Assembly (NCBI GenBank): GCA_028284125.1
Contig: JANQSI010000008.1
Location: 248,001 to 312,000, forward strand
Direction: 5' to 3'
DNA length: 64,000 nt
DNA from: Cyclobacteriaceae bacterium
GTDB lineage: Bacteria; Bacteroidota; Bacteroidia; Cytophagales; Cyclobacteriaceae
In this document: positions 1 to 8,094 of the stretch, piece after piece
Layout: each line of letters starts with the position of its first letter
Numbering within the stretch: the stretch's first letter is position 1
Notes under the pieces: generated by a model
Seen by the model: the letters and a program-made list of their open reading frames with translations, nothing else
Told to the model about the DNA's origin: nothing
Database searches by the model: none
Position numbers and translations under genes: made by a program

Positions 1-1157
1 ATACAAGAACGGAAATGAGTCAGGAGAACAGGCTTCAATACAGTGATCTTTTGCTTTCTATGTATGATACTTATTTGAATAATCTCTCTGAAAGCATTGG
101 AAAATCTGCAGAAGAGCTTGATGATATTTCTTATTTGATGAAAGTGAGATTGCCAAAGGATGCAAAGGAGCAGGGGTTAATTCACAAAGTTGGCTATGAG
201 GACGAATTGGAAAGTGTGATGAAAAGACGTTTGGGTCTGCTCCAGGATGATGACATTCCCTACATCGATATAAAGAGCTACAGCCAGGTTGTTGCTGCGG
301 AATCAAAATACTCAAGCAATCGTGTAGCGGTGATTGTCGCACAAGGTGATATTGTGATGGGCGGAGATGAAGGAATTGTTGGAGAAACTTTTGCCAATGA
401 GATTAAGAAAGCTCGTGAAAATAGTTCGGTTAAGGCCATTGTGATGCGTGTCAATTCTGGAGGAGGAAGTATGACAGCATCAGATATGATCTGGCGTGAA
501 ATGATGTTAACCAAAGGCAAGAAACCGATCATAGCTTCGATGGCAAATGCTGCTGCTTCAGGTGGTTATTACATTGCCATGGCAGCTGATACAATCATTG
601 CTCAGCCAAATACCATTACAGGCTCGATCGGAATTTTTGGGTTATGGTTGAACTTCACCAATTTCCTGGAAAACAAGATTGGCATAACCCATGATGTGGT
701 AAAGACTGGTGAATACTCAGATATCTACACGGTAACTCGAAGATTGAATTCTTACGAACGTCAGATCATACAAACGACTGTTGAAGAAGGTTATGAAACA
801 TTTACGCGGAAGGTAGCCGAAAATAGAAACATGAGACAGGAAGAGGTAAAAGAAATTGCTGAAGGAAGGGTTTGGAGTGGCGTGCAAGCAGTTGAAAATG
901 GGTTGGTAGATAGATTAGGAAGTTTTGGAGATGCAGTTCAATTGGCTGTGGAGATGGCTGGAATTGAGGACAATTATCGTTTGAGTTATTATCCAAAGCA
1001 AAAACCTTTTCTCGAGGAATTCTTTGATCGAATGTCTTCATCTATAAAAACCAAGTTGTTTAGTGATCCGATCGATCCAATCCTGACTCAGTTCGAACGC
1101 GTGAAAAACTTACAAGGGGTTCAAGCTCGGATGAGCGGAGATTTGGAAGTGAAGTAA
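1..1157 (+). CDS. sppA: signal peptide peptidase SppA, C-terminal part (5' end outside window)
   Basis: The reading frame is open from base 3 to the stop at 1157, so the gene is cut by the window edge; the ATG at 15 is internal. SppA is a membrane-bound serine protease of family S49 that digests cleaved signal peptides. The catalytic serine lies in AAASGGYYIA (Ser at bases 558-560), followed by the family motif TGSIGIFG. By alignment from memory to the 67-kDa E. coli type, the catalytic lysine sits in the N-terminal repeat just upstream of base 1, so the missing part should hold it. About 380 of an expected 590 residues are visible. The following gene is convergent. Confidence 0.93.
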   Translation, partial: TRTEMSQENRLQYSDLLLSMYDTYLNNLSESIGKSAEELDDISYLMKVRLPKDAKEQGLIHKVGYEDELESVMKRRLGLLQDDDIPYIDIKSYSQVVAAESKYSSNRVAVIVAQGDIVMGGDEGIVGETFANEIKKARENSSVKAIVMRVNSGGGSMTASDMIWREMMLTKGKKPIIASMANAAASGGYYIAMAADTIIAQPNTITGSIGIFGLWLNFTNFLENKIGITHDVVKTGEYSDIYTVTRRLNSYERQIIQTTVEEGYETFTRKVAENRNMRQEEVKEIAEGRVWSGVQAVENGLVDRLGSFGDAVQLAVEMAGIEDNYRLSYYPKQKPFLEEFFDRMSSSIKTKLFSDPIDPILTQFERVKNLQGVQARMSGDLEVK

Positions 1158-1194
1158 TTCGAGATTTCAAAATGGACGAAGCTGGATTTCTCAT

Positions 1195-1749
1195 CTACAC
1201 CACTGATTGATCCATTTCGAAAGCCAAAGTCAAATATTGATTCTCGTTGAAATAAAACCGGTCAATTAATTTCCAGCCTAGTTTATCATGTGCCTTAATT
1301 GAGACTAGATTGGTGGCATTGATGAATGTGATCGAAAGTGGAAATTGCTTTTGCCATTCAAGTCGCATGGCCTCAAATGTATGATTGAATATCCCTTTAC
1401 CACGGTATTTTTTATCTACGCATACAGGACCGTATTGAAAAGTGTCTTCCACAGTGACTAAATAATCTTTGAAACTTAAATGCGGAAACCTGGAAGTCAT
1501 GTAAGGAAAAATGGGCCACTGCTCAAAGAAATCCCATTTCCCGGCAAAAATGTAGGCGATAATCTGACTCTCATCTTCTGTAATGAACATGCCCTTGTTT
1601 TTGACTCGATCTTCAATTTGCTCTTTTGTAAATGGTGTGGTAACAAATCCAGATTTACGTTCTTCCGGACTAAGAGAACTATGTAAATATTTTTCTTGAA
1701 GTTCGAGTATCCCGGAAATGTCTTGGAGGTTGGCGGCTCTTGATATCAA
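1195..1749 (-). CDS. GNAT-family N-acetyltransferase
   Basis: A 184-aa protein that looks like a complete GNAT fold. It starts in the family style (MISRAANLQDISGILELQ) and has the acetyl-CoA loop in 'VDKKYRGKGIFNHTF' (motif A, about residues 112-126). It ends with the 'LGWKLIDRFYF' strand typical of motif B. The start codon is TTG at 1749; an in-frame TAA lies just upstream and no ATG is suitably placed. The acceptor substrate cannot be read from sequence. It is convergent with sppA and followed upstream by the ABC exporter gene on the same strand. Confidence 0.8.
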   Translation of the reverse strand: MISRAANLQDISGILELQEKYLHSSLSPEERKSGFVTTPFTKEQIEDRVKNKGMFITEDESQIIAYIFAGKWDFFEQWPIFPYMTSRFPHLSFKDYLVTVEDTFQYGPVCVDKKYRGKGIFNHTFEAMRLEWQKQFPLSITFINATNLVSIKAHDKLGWKLIDRFYFNENQYLTLAFEMDQSVV

Positions 1750-1831
1750 TTGATTGGTTTAGTTGGATGTCTAAGACATAGGCATCATAAGTACGCAACT
1801 CCCCTAAATTAAGAAATCAAAAATTGGATTT

Positions 1832-3571
1832 CTAAATCCTACTCTGATACGTGAACAACTCGTAGTAGCGACCCTTGGCAGCAATCAACTCGTCGTGAGT
1901 ACCTCGCTCAATTATTTTGCCATTTTCCACAATGAGAATTTGGTCTGCTTGACGGATCGTACTTAGTCTATGAGCAATCACAAACGTTGTTCGATCTTTC
2001 ATTAGAATATCCAAACTCTTTTGGATATAGGTCTCGCTTTCCGTATCAAGATTGGAAGTTGCTTCGTCCAGAATAATAATCTTAGGATTAGCCAAAAGGG
2101 CTCTAGCAATAGAGATCCTTTGCCGCTGACCACCCGAAAGTTTTACTCCGCGCTCACCGATGACGGTATCTAGTCCATCTTCAAATCGATCAGTAAATTC
2201 ATTTACGTAAGCACCTTTCACAGCCTCTTGCAATTCAGATTCAGTGGCATCTGGTCTTGGAAATAAAATATTTTCTCTGATGGTTCCTTCAAACAGAAAA
2301 TCGTCTTGGAGAACCACTCCCAAGTATTGACGATAGCTGGAAAGATTGATTTTGGAAATATCCTGTTCATCGATCGTGATGAGTCCGTTATCTGGAGTGA
2401 GAAAGGTGGCTGCCAAACTAGCAATCGTTGATTTACCTGATCCGGAACTCCCCACTAACGCAGTAACACTTCCTTGAGGAGCCTTAAAGTTGATGTCCTT
2501 GAGAACTTCTTTGTCTTCCTCATAGCTGAATGATACATCCTTGAATTCAATATCACCGTGAAGTGATTCGAGTTTTAATGGCCGGTTCTTCTCCAGATCT
2601 TCAGGATCCATTTGCATGATTTCTTCTGTTCGATCAAGGCCTGCGAATGCTTCAGTTAACTGACTTCCGATATTACTCATTTGAACAATTGGAGCAATCA
2701 TGAATGCCAGAAGGGAAATAAATGAAATAAGCTCACCAGAAGTGAGGTCTTGCTGAATCATAAAATAACCACCCATTGCCAAGATTCCTGCACTGGCAAA
2801 ACCAATGAGGAAAGTACCGGAACTCGTCACAAATGCTGTGGCTGTAAGACTTGATTTAACATTTTCGTAGAGCCTTCTGGCTCCAGATTCGAATGTTTTG
2901 TTTTCCGATCCTTCGGCATTGAATCCTTTGATGACTCGAACCCCATTAAGTGTTTCAGTTAGTCTTCCGGTTACTTCCGCGTTGAGTTTGCCGCGCTCCC
3001 GGAAAATGGGTCGAATGCGACCAAATGCCTTCAGTGCGATAAAAGCGAATAAGCCAACAGGCACTAGCGTGAAAAGTGTCATGGAAGGACTGATGTTGAT
3101 AAGTAACGCCAGCGCTAATATTGAAGTGATGGTTCCACCGATAAGCTGGACAAGGCCCGTGCCAACAAGGTTTCTAACGCCTTCTACATCAGTCATGATT
3201 CGAGACACTAATGCTCCCGATTTGTTGTTGTCAAAGAAATTAATTGGAAGCGATAATATCTTCTTCTGGACTTTTACTCTCAGTTCCGAAATTAGGAATT
3301 GAGCTTCAACACTGAGAATTCTGGTGAGGAGAAAAGAAGAAATGGCTTGAACAGCGAGCGAAATCACAATGATGATTACGATCAATTTTAGCATATCCAT
3401 GTCCTGATTTGGAACCGCATCGTCGAGTAGGTATTTGGTGGCTGTTGGAAGCACAAGACCGGCAGGACGGCTTATGAAAATAAGTAGCAGACCGATCGCT
3501 AGTGTTTTTCGTCTTGGCCAGATGATGTTTTTCAACGCCCAACCAAAGGTGACATTCTTTCTTTTACCCAT
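1832..3571 (-). CDS. ABC exporter, fused permease and ATPase (MsbA-like)
   Basis: An ATP-driven half-transporter of about 579 aa with an N-terminal six-helix transmembrane domain (about residues 15-320) and a C-terminal ATPase. The ATPase shows Walker A GSSGSGKST (about 372-380), the signature LSGGQRQR, Walker B IIILDEAT and the switch histidine in IAHRLST. Such proteins work as homodimers in the inner membrane and export lipids, peptides or drugs; MsbA-type lipid flipping is the commonest role, but the substrate is not readable here. The ATG at 3571 (MGKRKNVTFGW) is preferred over the ATG at 3619, whose 16 extra residues are unlike the family. Confidence 0.88.
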   Translation of the reverse strand: MGKRKNVTFGWALKNIIWPRRKTLAIGLLLIFISRPAGLVLPTATKYLLDDAVPNQDMDMLKLIVIIIVISLAVQAISSFLLTRILSVEAQFLISELRVKVQKKILSLPINFFDNNKSGALVSRIMTDVEGVRNLVGTGLVQLIGGTITSILALALLINISPSMTLFTLVPVGLFAFIALKAFGRIRPIFRERGKLNAEVTGRLTETLNGVRVIKGFNAEGSENKTFESGARRLYENVKSSLTATAFVTSSGTFLIGFASAGILAMGGYFMIQQDLTSGELISFISLLAFMIAPIVQMSNIGSQLTEAFAGLDRTEEIMQMDPEDLEKNRPLKLESLHGDIEFKDVSFSYEEDKEVLKDINFKAPQGSVTALVGSSGSGKSTIASLAATFLTPDNGLITIDEQDISKINLSSYRQYLGVVLQDDFLFEGTIRENILFPRPDATESELQEAVKGAYVNEFTDRFEDGLDTVIGERGVKLSGGQRQRISIARALLANPKIIILDEATSNLDTESETYIQKSLDILMKDRTTFVIAHRLSTIRQADQILIVENGKIIERGTHDELIAAKGRYYELFTYQSRI

Positions 3572-3751
3572 AATTCGGCTGTTACACGATAACCGTACCC
3601 AAATTGAGGAACATGTCAAATAGGCAGGAATCTATTGCAATGAATGAATTTTGAATAGGTGAATGGAATTGGTTCCTACTCAAGATAAATTACAACTAAG
3701 AGTTCATATCAATCTTATCCAATATCTTTATAGTGTCACTCACCGGATGCC

Positions 3752-4432
3752 ATGAGAATTATCTTCTTCCTTGTTTTGTCAGGATTCTGCGTACTTATTA
3801 GCTGCACTTTTGATGATGGAGATATTGGTTCGTGCGATCCTGATGTAGAGTTAGGTACTCTGGAATTATCTACTCCACTACAAGAATACATTCCCTATGA
3901 GGGAGATGAGCGGCTTACTTTCAAAAACAGTTCGAGTGAAGAACGATTTGTTAATGCAGAACCAATTTTTACATTCAACAGTCCCTTTAATGTAGAAGTG
4001 CTATGTACAGTACAAACACTTTTTGGAAGTGTCAACCAAACTTCATTTTATCAGCTAACGCAGCATGTGGCAGGCTTTGCTTCTGGAGAAATTAGTTTCA
4101 CTATGACGTTTGGTCCGCAAGCTTTTTACAAACAAAGAAGTGCAACGGATACGGTTTTTTATGATCTGTTTCACCTTTCTTCCTTTATGGCTAAAGGGGA
4201 TACTATTGTAGAAGCCAACATCGTAACGTCTTATCGCAACAATCAACAGTTTATTCAGAACAATGCTGAGGAAGACCTTAACAGCTTTGAGTTTGTTAGC
4301 GACACAACGTTGCTAGGAATCGACTTTGCCAATTTGTATCATACGAAAAGTGATTTGTATGATGTCTTTTTTTCCACTTACGATGGAATTGTTGCTTTTG
4401 TAGAAAATGGAGATGTTTATGTTTTGAAGTGA
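3752..4432 (+). CDS. predicted lipoprotein of unknown function
   Basis: A 226-aa protein with a lipoprotein signal: MRIIFFLVLSGFCVLISC with a LISC lipobox, so Cys18 would be acylated. The mature part has two further cysteines and reads as all-beta (alternating strands around VNAEPIFTFNSPF and FASGEISFTMTFG). I do not recognise a family. It is divergent from the ABC exporter gene across about 180 bp and convergent with the S51 peptidase gene. The function is unknown; periplasmic or outer-membrane attachment is inferred only from the signal. Confidence 0.75.
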   Translation: MRIIFFLVLSGFCVLISCTFDDGDIGSCDPDVELGTLELSTPLQEYIPYEGDERLTFKNSSSEERFVNAEPIFTFNSPFNVEVLCTVQTLFGSVNQTSFYQLTQHVAGFASGEISFTMTFGPQAFYKQRSATDTVFYDLFHLSSFMAKGDTIVEANIVTSYRNNQQFIQNNAEEDLNSFEFVSDTTLLGIDFANLYHTKSDLYDVFFSTYDGIVAFVENGDVYVLK

Positions 4433-4462
4433 ATCAGGGATCTTTTCATGAATTCTTAACTG

Positions 4463-5245
4463 CTAATTATCAGTCAGTGAAATGACATCCCCAGCTTCAA
4501 AAGCATCCATTTTAATCGCTCCGTCTTCTAGCTGAATTCGAAGAACATAAGATTCACCAACGATTCGGTATTCTTTTTCATAAACCACGATCGCGGTGCC
4601 TTCATCGATTCCGAATCCAGTCAATTCAGGGTTTGCTTGGATGGCGGCCATTAGCCTCGGAATTCGATTTCTTTTAAGAAAATGCTGATCAACAATGGCT
4701 CCTGAAAACAAGTCAAAACCTTCGGCCATTTCTGGCTCAGGATTACCACCTTTAATCATCACCTTTGTTTGTATGGCTGCTCCGGCTGAACTGCCACCAA
4801 TGATTCCACCTCTTTCTACCAGTTGATACAACTCCTTTTCCACTGGAGTATCAAGGTATGCATCAGCGATTCGATATTGAGAGCCGCCACTGATCCAGAC
4901 GGTAGTAGCTTCCTTCAATGGCTTTGAAAACTCTTCGGAAGAAGAGACTTCTCGATCTCGTGTATGCAAAACGGTGACTGACTCAAATCCACGTGAATTC
5001 CATTGCTCCTTGATCTTCATCTCATCAACTTCACGGCCAGTAGCTGTTGGAATCACTACCAATTTGCCAGTTGGATTGGTCAGCTTGGCAAACGCCTCAT
5101 ATAAGCTTTCGGGCATGGCCCCACCAGCTATGAATAGTTTTGGCTTAATTGTGAGTGAATCTTGACCTTTTGATTCGAAATTTAAGATTAAGCTAAAGAT
5201 TGCTACAATCAAAAAGGGAAAGGATCTTGAGCTTCTAATTCTCAA
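4463..5245 (-). CDS. secreted cyanophycinase-like peptidase, family S51
   Basis: The S51 fold is clear: KLFIAGGAMPES near the mature N-terminus, VVIPTATG, the nucleophile elbow GGSSAGAA with the catalytic serine, and VDQHFLKRNRIPRL, which carries the family histidine region. S51 includes cyanophycinase and dipeptidase E. No cyanophycin synthetase is visible, so the substrate may be another Asp- or Glu-type peptide. The hydrophobic leader FPFLIVAIFSLILNF suggests export. The ORF extends to an ATG at 5311, but that overlaps the cupin gene by 55 bp. The TTG at 5245 gives a normal signal peptide (MRIRSSRSFPFLIV) 11 bp after the cupin stop and is preferred. Probably co-transcribed with the cupin. 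Confidence 0.82.
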   Translation of the reverse strand: MRIRSSRSFPFLIVAIFSLILNFESKGQDSLTIKPKLFIAGGAMPESLYEAFAKLTNPTGKLVVIPTATGREVDEMKIKEQWNSRGFESVTVLHTRDREVSSSEEFSKPLKEATTVWISGGSQYRIADAYLDTPVEKELYQLVERGGIIGGSSAGAAIQTKVMIKGGNPEPEMAEGFDLFSGAIVDQHFLKRNRIPRLMAAIQANPELTGFGIDEGTAIVVYEKEYRIVGESYVLRIQLEDGAIKMDAFEAGDVISLTDN

Positions 5246-5256
5246 TTTACCATTTT

Positions 5257-5583
5257 TTAATCCTCTAAGTAATCCTCTCGAACAGGGCAGAATACGTCTA
5301 GTATTTTGCAATCGGTAATGGCGACACCAGAATGAACGACGTTGGATGGGATGACGGTAACTTCTCCTGGACCTACGCTTTTAGTTTCTCCTGCAATGGT
5401 TAGTTCGAATGTACCTTCGGTAACATTGGCTACTTGTTCGTGAACATGCGAATGTTCAGGTAGCTCGCTTCCCGATTTTATGTTCCAGTAAGCAAACGTC
5501 ATGGAATCCGTATGAACAAAGCGTACAGAAAAACCGGGCAGAAGTTCTTTCTGCCCGATTGTTTCAATATCAATAAATGAAAT
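5257..5583 (-). CDS. small cupin-domain protein with a probable ATT start
   Basis: A single-domain cupin. Metal ligands are visible in PEHSHVHEQ (two His and Glu) and the later VVHSG histidine. The first ATG is at 5502 and would give only 81 aa. Upstream of it the frame stays open and reads like family sequence: FIDIETIGQKELLPGFSV followed by RFVHTDSMTFAYW, restoring the usual length near 108 aa. The only plausible initiation codon in that stretch is ATT at 5583, just after the stop of the upstream S9 peptidase gene. An ATG at 5588 lies in another frame, so a one-base indel is the alternative. The enzymatic role is unknown; the end near 5257 is firm. Confidence 0.75.
   Translation of the reverse strand: MSFIDIETIGQKELLPGFSVRFVHTDSMTFAYWNIKSGSELPEHSHVHEQVANVTEGTFELTIAGETKSVGPGEVTVIPSNVVHSGVAITDCKILDVFCPVREDYLED
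5535..5557 (-). terminator. terminator-like hairpin inside the 5' end of the cupin gene
   Basis: A perfect 9-bp inverted repeat CGGGCAGAA / TTCTGCCCG with a 5-nt loop. Read on the minus strand it is followed directly by GTTTTTC, the form of an intrinsic terminator. It lies after the S9 peptidase stop and within codons of the extended cupin frame. It could end the upstream transcript or attenuate cupin expression. Confidence 0.5.
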
Positions 5584-5593
5584 GCCATTGCTG

Positions 5594-8041
5594 TTATTTG
5601 CTAGGGATAACAGCAGTATTCATGGATTCGCGATTCTTCACGTACGTTTCCAGCCACTGATCTTGTTCCCAAAGCACGTGCATGATACTCTCTTTGGCAC
5701 GATATCCGTGGCTTTCTTTTGGTAACATCACCAATCGTGCTGTCGCACCAAGTCCTTTCAACGCATTAAAGTAACGCTCACTTTGCATTGGATAAGTTCC
5801 AGCATTATTGTCTGCTTCACCATGGATCATTAACAAAGGAGTTTTCATCTTGTCTGCGTGCATGAATGGAGACATTGTGTAATAGGTTTCAGGAGAATCC
5901 CAGTACGAACGTTGCTCGCTTTGGAATCCAAACGGAGTAAGAGTTCTGTTGTAAGCTCCGCTTCTGGCAATTCCTGCGGCAAACAGACCAGAATGGGAGA
6001 GAAGGTTTGCAACCATGAATGCGCCATAGGAGTGTCCACCTACGCCAACTCTATTTCGATCAATGTAACCCAATGCATCCACTGCATCAATTGCCGCTTT
6101 GGCATTTGCTACTAACTGCTTCCTGAATGTGTCGTTTGGTTCTTCATCACCTTCACCAACAATTGGGAATGCTGCACCATCTAAAACGACATAGCCTCGA
6201 GTAACCCAATAGATTGGAGATCCATAATACGGATAAGTGAATCTGTTTGGATTAGCAGTGGTTTGTCCAGCACTTTGCTTGTCTTTGTATTCTCTAGGAT
6301 ACGCCCACAAGATCATCGGCATTTTTTCCTTCTTTTCTTTGTCATAGCCGACTGGTAAATACAAGGTCCCGCTCAGATCTAATCCATCTTCTCTTTTGTA
6401 ATTGATTACCTCTTTAGAAACTCCTTGTAAACTCTTGAATGGATTTTCGAAGAACGTGATTGGAGTCAAGTCATTCTTCTTATAGATGTTTCGCTTGTAG
6501 TAGTTTGGAAATTCAGAAGGACTTTCCATTCGGATAAGGATATCTCCTTTGCCCATGTCCAAGGCAGAGTAAAGAGTCTCTAGTTTATCAGTGTATTCCG
6601 ATTCATAAACCCTGGTCTTCTCTTGCGACTTAAGGTTGATTTTATCAACAAACGGAAACTGTCCTTTTTCAGAAAGGCCATCACCCATTAAGAAGGCATT
6701 ACCATCAACAATTGAGAGGACTTCTTTATTGAATTTGTTTTTGTTGGTAACAAAACTTCCAGGATCACTATATCTGTCTTGATAGTTTCTGTCAGCCAGG
6801 ACTTTAGCGGCTTTTTTGCTGTTAGAAGGATCGAACAAATACATTTTGGTATTTCTCGTGTTCCACCAGTAATCATATCCAACGGCAGTTTTTTCATTTC
6901 CCCACTGGATTCCTGAAAACCTTCCGACAGTTTTAAGAATAGATTTTCCTTCACCACTAAATGGAGCACTTAATTGAAATACTTCGTCTCTGTATTCAAC
7001 TTTGTTTTCAGGATCTCCACCATCAAGCGCTTCAGCCCAAACTAGCGTTGCAGGTTGATCATCTCTCCATTGCATAGACCTTCTTCCTTCACGAACGGCC
7101 ATGAATCCTTTAGGTAAGACTTCAGTCAATGGAACGTCCATTACGTTCTGAACAAGTGAACCATTTTTATCATAAATATCCGTTTTAGATGGGAAGCGTC
7201 TGTAAGTCACTAAATAGGAGAAAGGACGTTCGATCTTGCTAACCATTACGTATTCTCCGTTAGGAGAAAAAGACATGTTAGTGTACATCGCTGTTGGAAG
7301 CCAGTCTGAGCTGTTTCCATCCATTGTAACTTTTTTGATATCAGATAATGCGAGCTGCTCAAAATTTTGCTCATCATTCGGATTCTTTAGAAGGTCCTGG
7401 TACGTTCTGTTTTGTGCTTTCGCTCCAGAACTTACAGAAATAGTAGGACCAGTAGGAACAGCTTCAGCTGTGTTGATCAATTCTTTTCTGTTTGCTGGTA
7501 GCATTTTTACCAATAATGATTTGCTATCCGAAAACCAAGCAATTGGAGTCCGCATATTCGCATTAACTCTTGCTTCGGTCAGTTTCTTGGCACTTCCATT
7601 TTCTACGTTGAGAACCCACACCTCAACACCAGTTTCTGTGCTGTGAGTGAAGCTCATCATTTTCTCGTCTGGAGACCAACTAAAGTTCGCAATCTTGGCG
7701 TTCGCCGGTAAGCCTGTTACCTGCTTAGTGTCCTTAGAATAGGCCTTCTTAACTTTGATATTGTTGTAGAAAGTAGTTCTACTACCAATATTGGTTTTAG
7801 GGTTGATTCGAAGACCACCAAGTCGAAGTTCTTTTTCAGATAGTTCTGCGATCGACTTATAAGCATCTCGATAAATCAATACCGCATTTTCTCCCTTGCT
7901 GTCAATTCTAACCAATGGCGCCTGAGGGGCATCAACAAGTTCCTTTATTTCTTTTGGAGGCTCCTGATAACCAAGAGCTCCTTGTGCGTTTGCTCCAATG
8001 AAAGTGAGCAAGCATAAACATAGCGTAAGTGTGTTTTTCAT
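5594..8041 (-). CDS. secreted S9-family serine peptidase, glutamyl endopeptidase (S9D) type
   Basis: An 815-aa protein with a Sec signal peptide (cleavage near residue 20, after IGANAQ). An N-terminal beta-propeller (about 40-530) precedes an alpha/beta-hydrolase domain. The catalytic triad is visible: Ser671 in GVGGHSYGAF, Asp about 744 in HGEADNNAG, and His about 781 in KESHGYR. The propeller controls access, so these enzymes cut peptides or small unfolded proteins. The WAYPREYKDK and GEGDEEPNDTF segments match the S9D subgroup from memory. The start ATG at 8041 lies 53 bp downstream of the DUF5916 gene's end (8095), and the stop abuts the cupin, suggesting one transcript. Likely periplasmic or secreted; it has no T9SS tail. 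Confidence 0.88.
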   Translation of the reverse strand: MKNTLTLCLCLLTFIGANAQGALGYQEPPKEIKELVDAPQAPLVRIDSKGENAVLIYRDAYKSIAELSEKELRLGGLRINPKTNIGSRTTFYNNIKVKKAYSKDTKQVTGLPANAKIANFSWSPDEKMMSFTHSTETGVEVWVLNVENGSAKKLTEARVNANMRTPIAWFSDSKSLLVKMLPANRKELINTAEAVPTGPTISVSSGAKAQNRTYQDLLKNPNDEQNFEQLALSDIKKVTMDGNSSDWLPTAMYTNMSFSPNGEYVMVSKIERPFSYLVTYRRFPSKTDIYDKNGSLVQNVMDVPLTEVLPKGFMAVREGRRSMQWRDDQPATLVWAEALDGGDPENKVEYRDEVFQLSAPFSGEGKSILKTVGRFSGIQWGNEKTAVGYDYWWNTRNTKMYLFDPSNSKKAAKVLADRNYQDRYSDPGSFVTNKNKFNKEVLSIVDGNAFLMGDGLSEKGQFPFVDKINLKSQEKTRVYESEYTDKLETLYSALDMGKGDILIRMESPSEFPNYYKRNIYKKNDLTPITFFENPFKSLQGVSKEVINYKREDGLDLSGTLYLPVGYDKEKKEKMPMILWAYPREYKDKQSAGQTTANPNRFTYPYYGSPIYWVTRGYVVLDGAAFPIVGEGDEEPNDTFRKQLVANAKAAIDAVDALGYIDRNRVGVGGHSYGAFMVANLLSHSGLFAAGIARSGAYNRTLTPFGFQSEQRSYWDSPETYYTMSPFMHADKMKTPLLMIHGEADNNAGTYPMQSERYFNALKGLGATARLVMLPKESHGYRAKESIMHVLWEQDQWLETYVKNRESMNTAVIPSK

Positions 8042-8094
8042 GAGACTTAATTTTTTGCGAAAAACAAGTTAGGGAAATTAGATCTCAGAATATA

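Noticed and set aside
1-1157. SppA considered as a truncated gene or pseudogene
   Set aside because: The frame is open to the first base of the window, so only the window edge cuts it.
4463-5311. Long version of the S51 peptidase starting at ATG 5311
   Set aside because: It would overlap the cupin gene by 55 bp and place about 20 charged residues before the signal peptide; TTG at 5245 is more likely.
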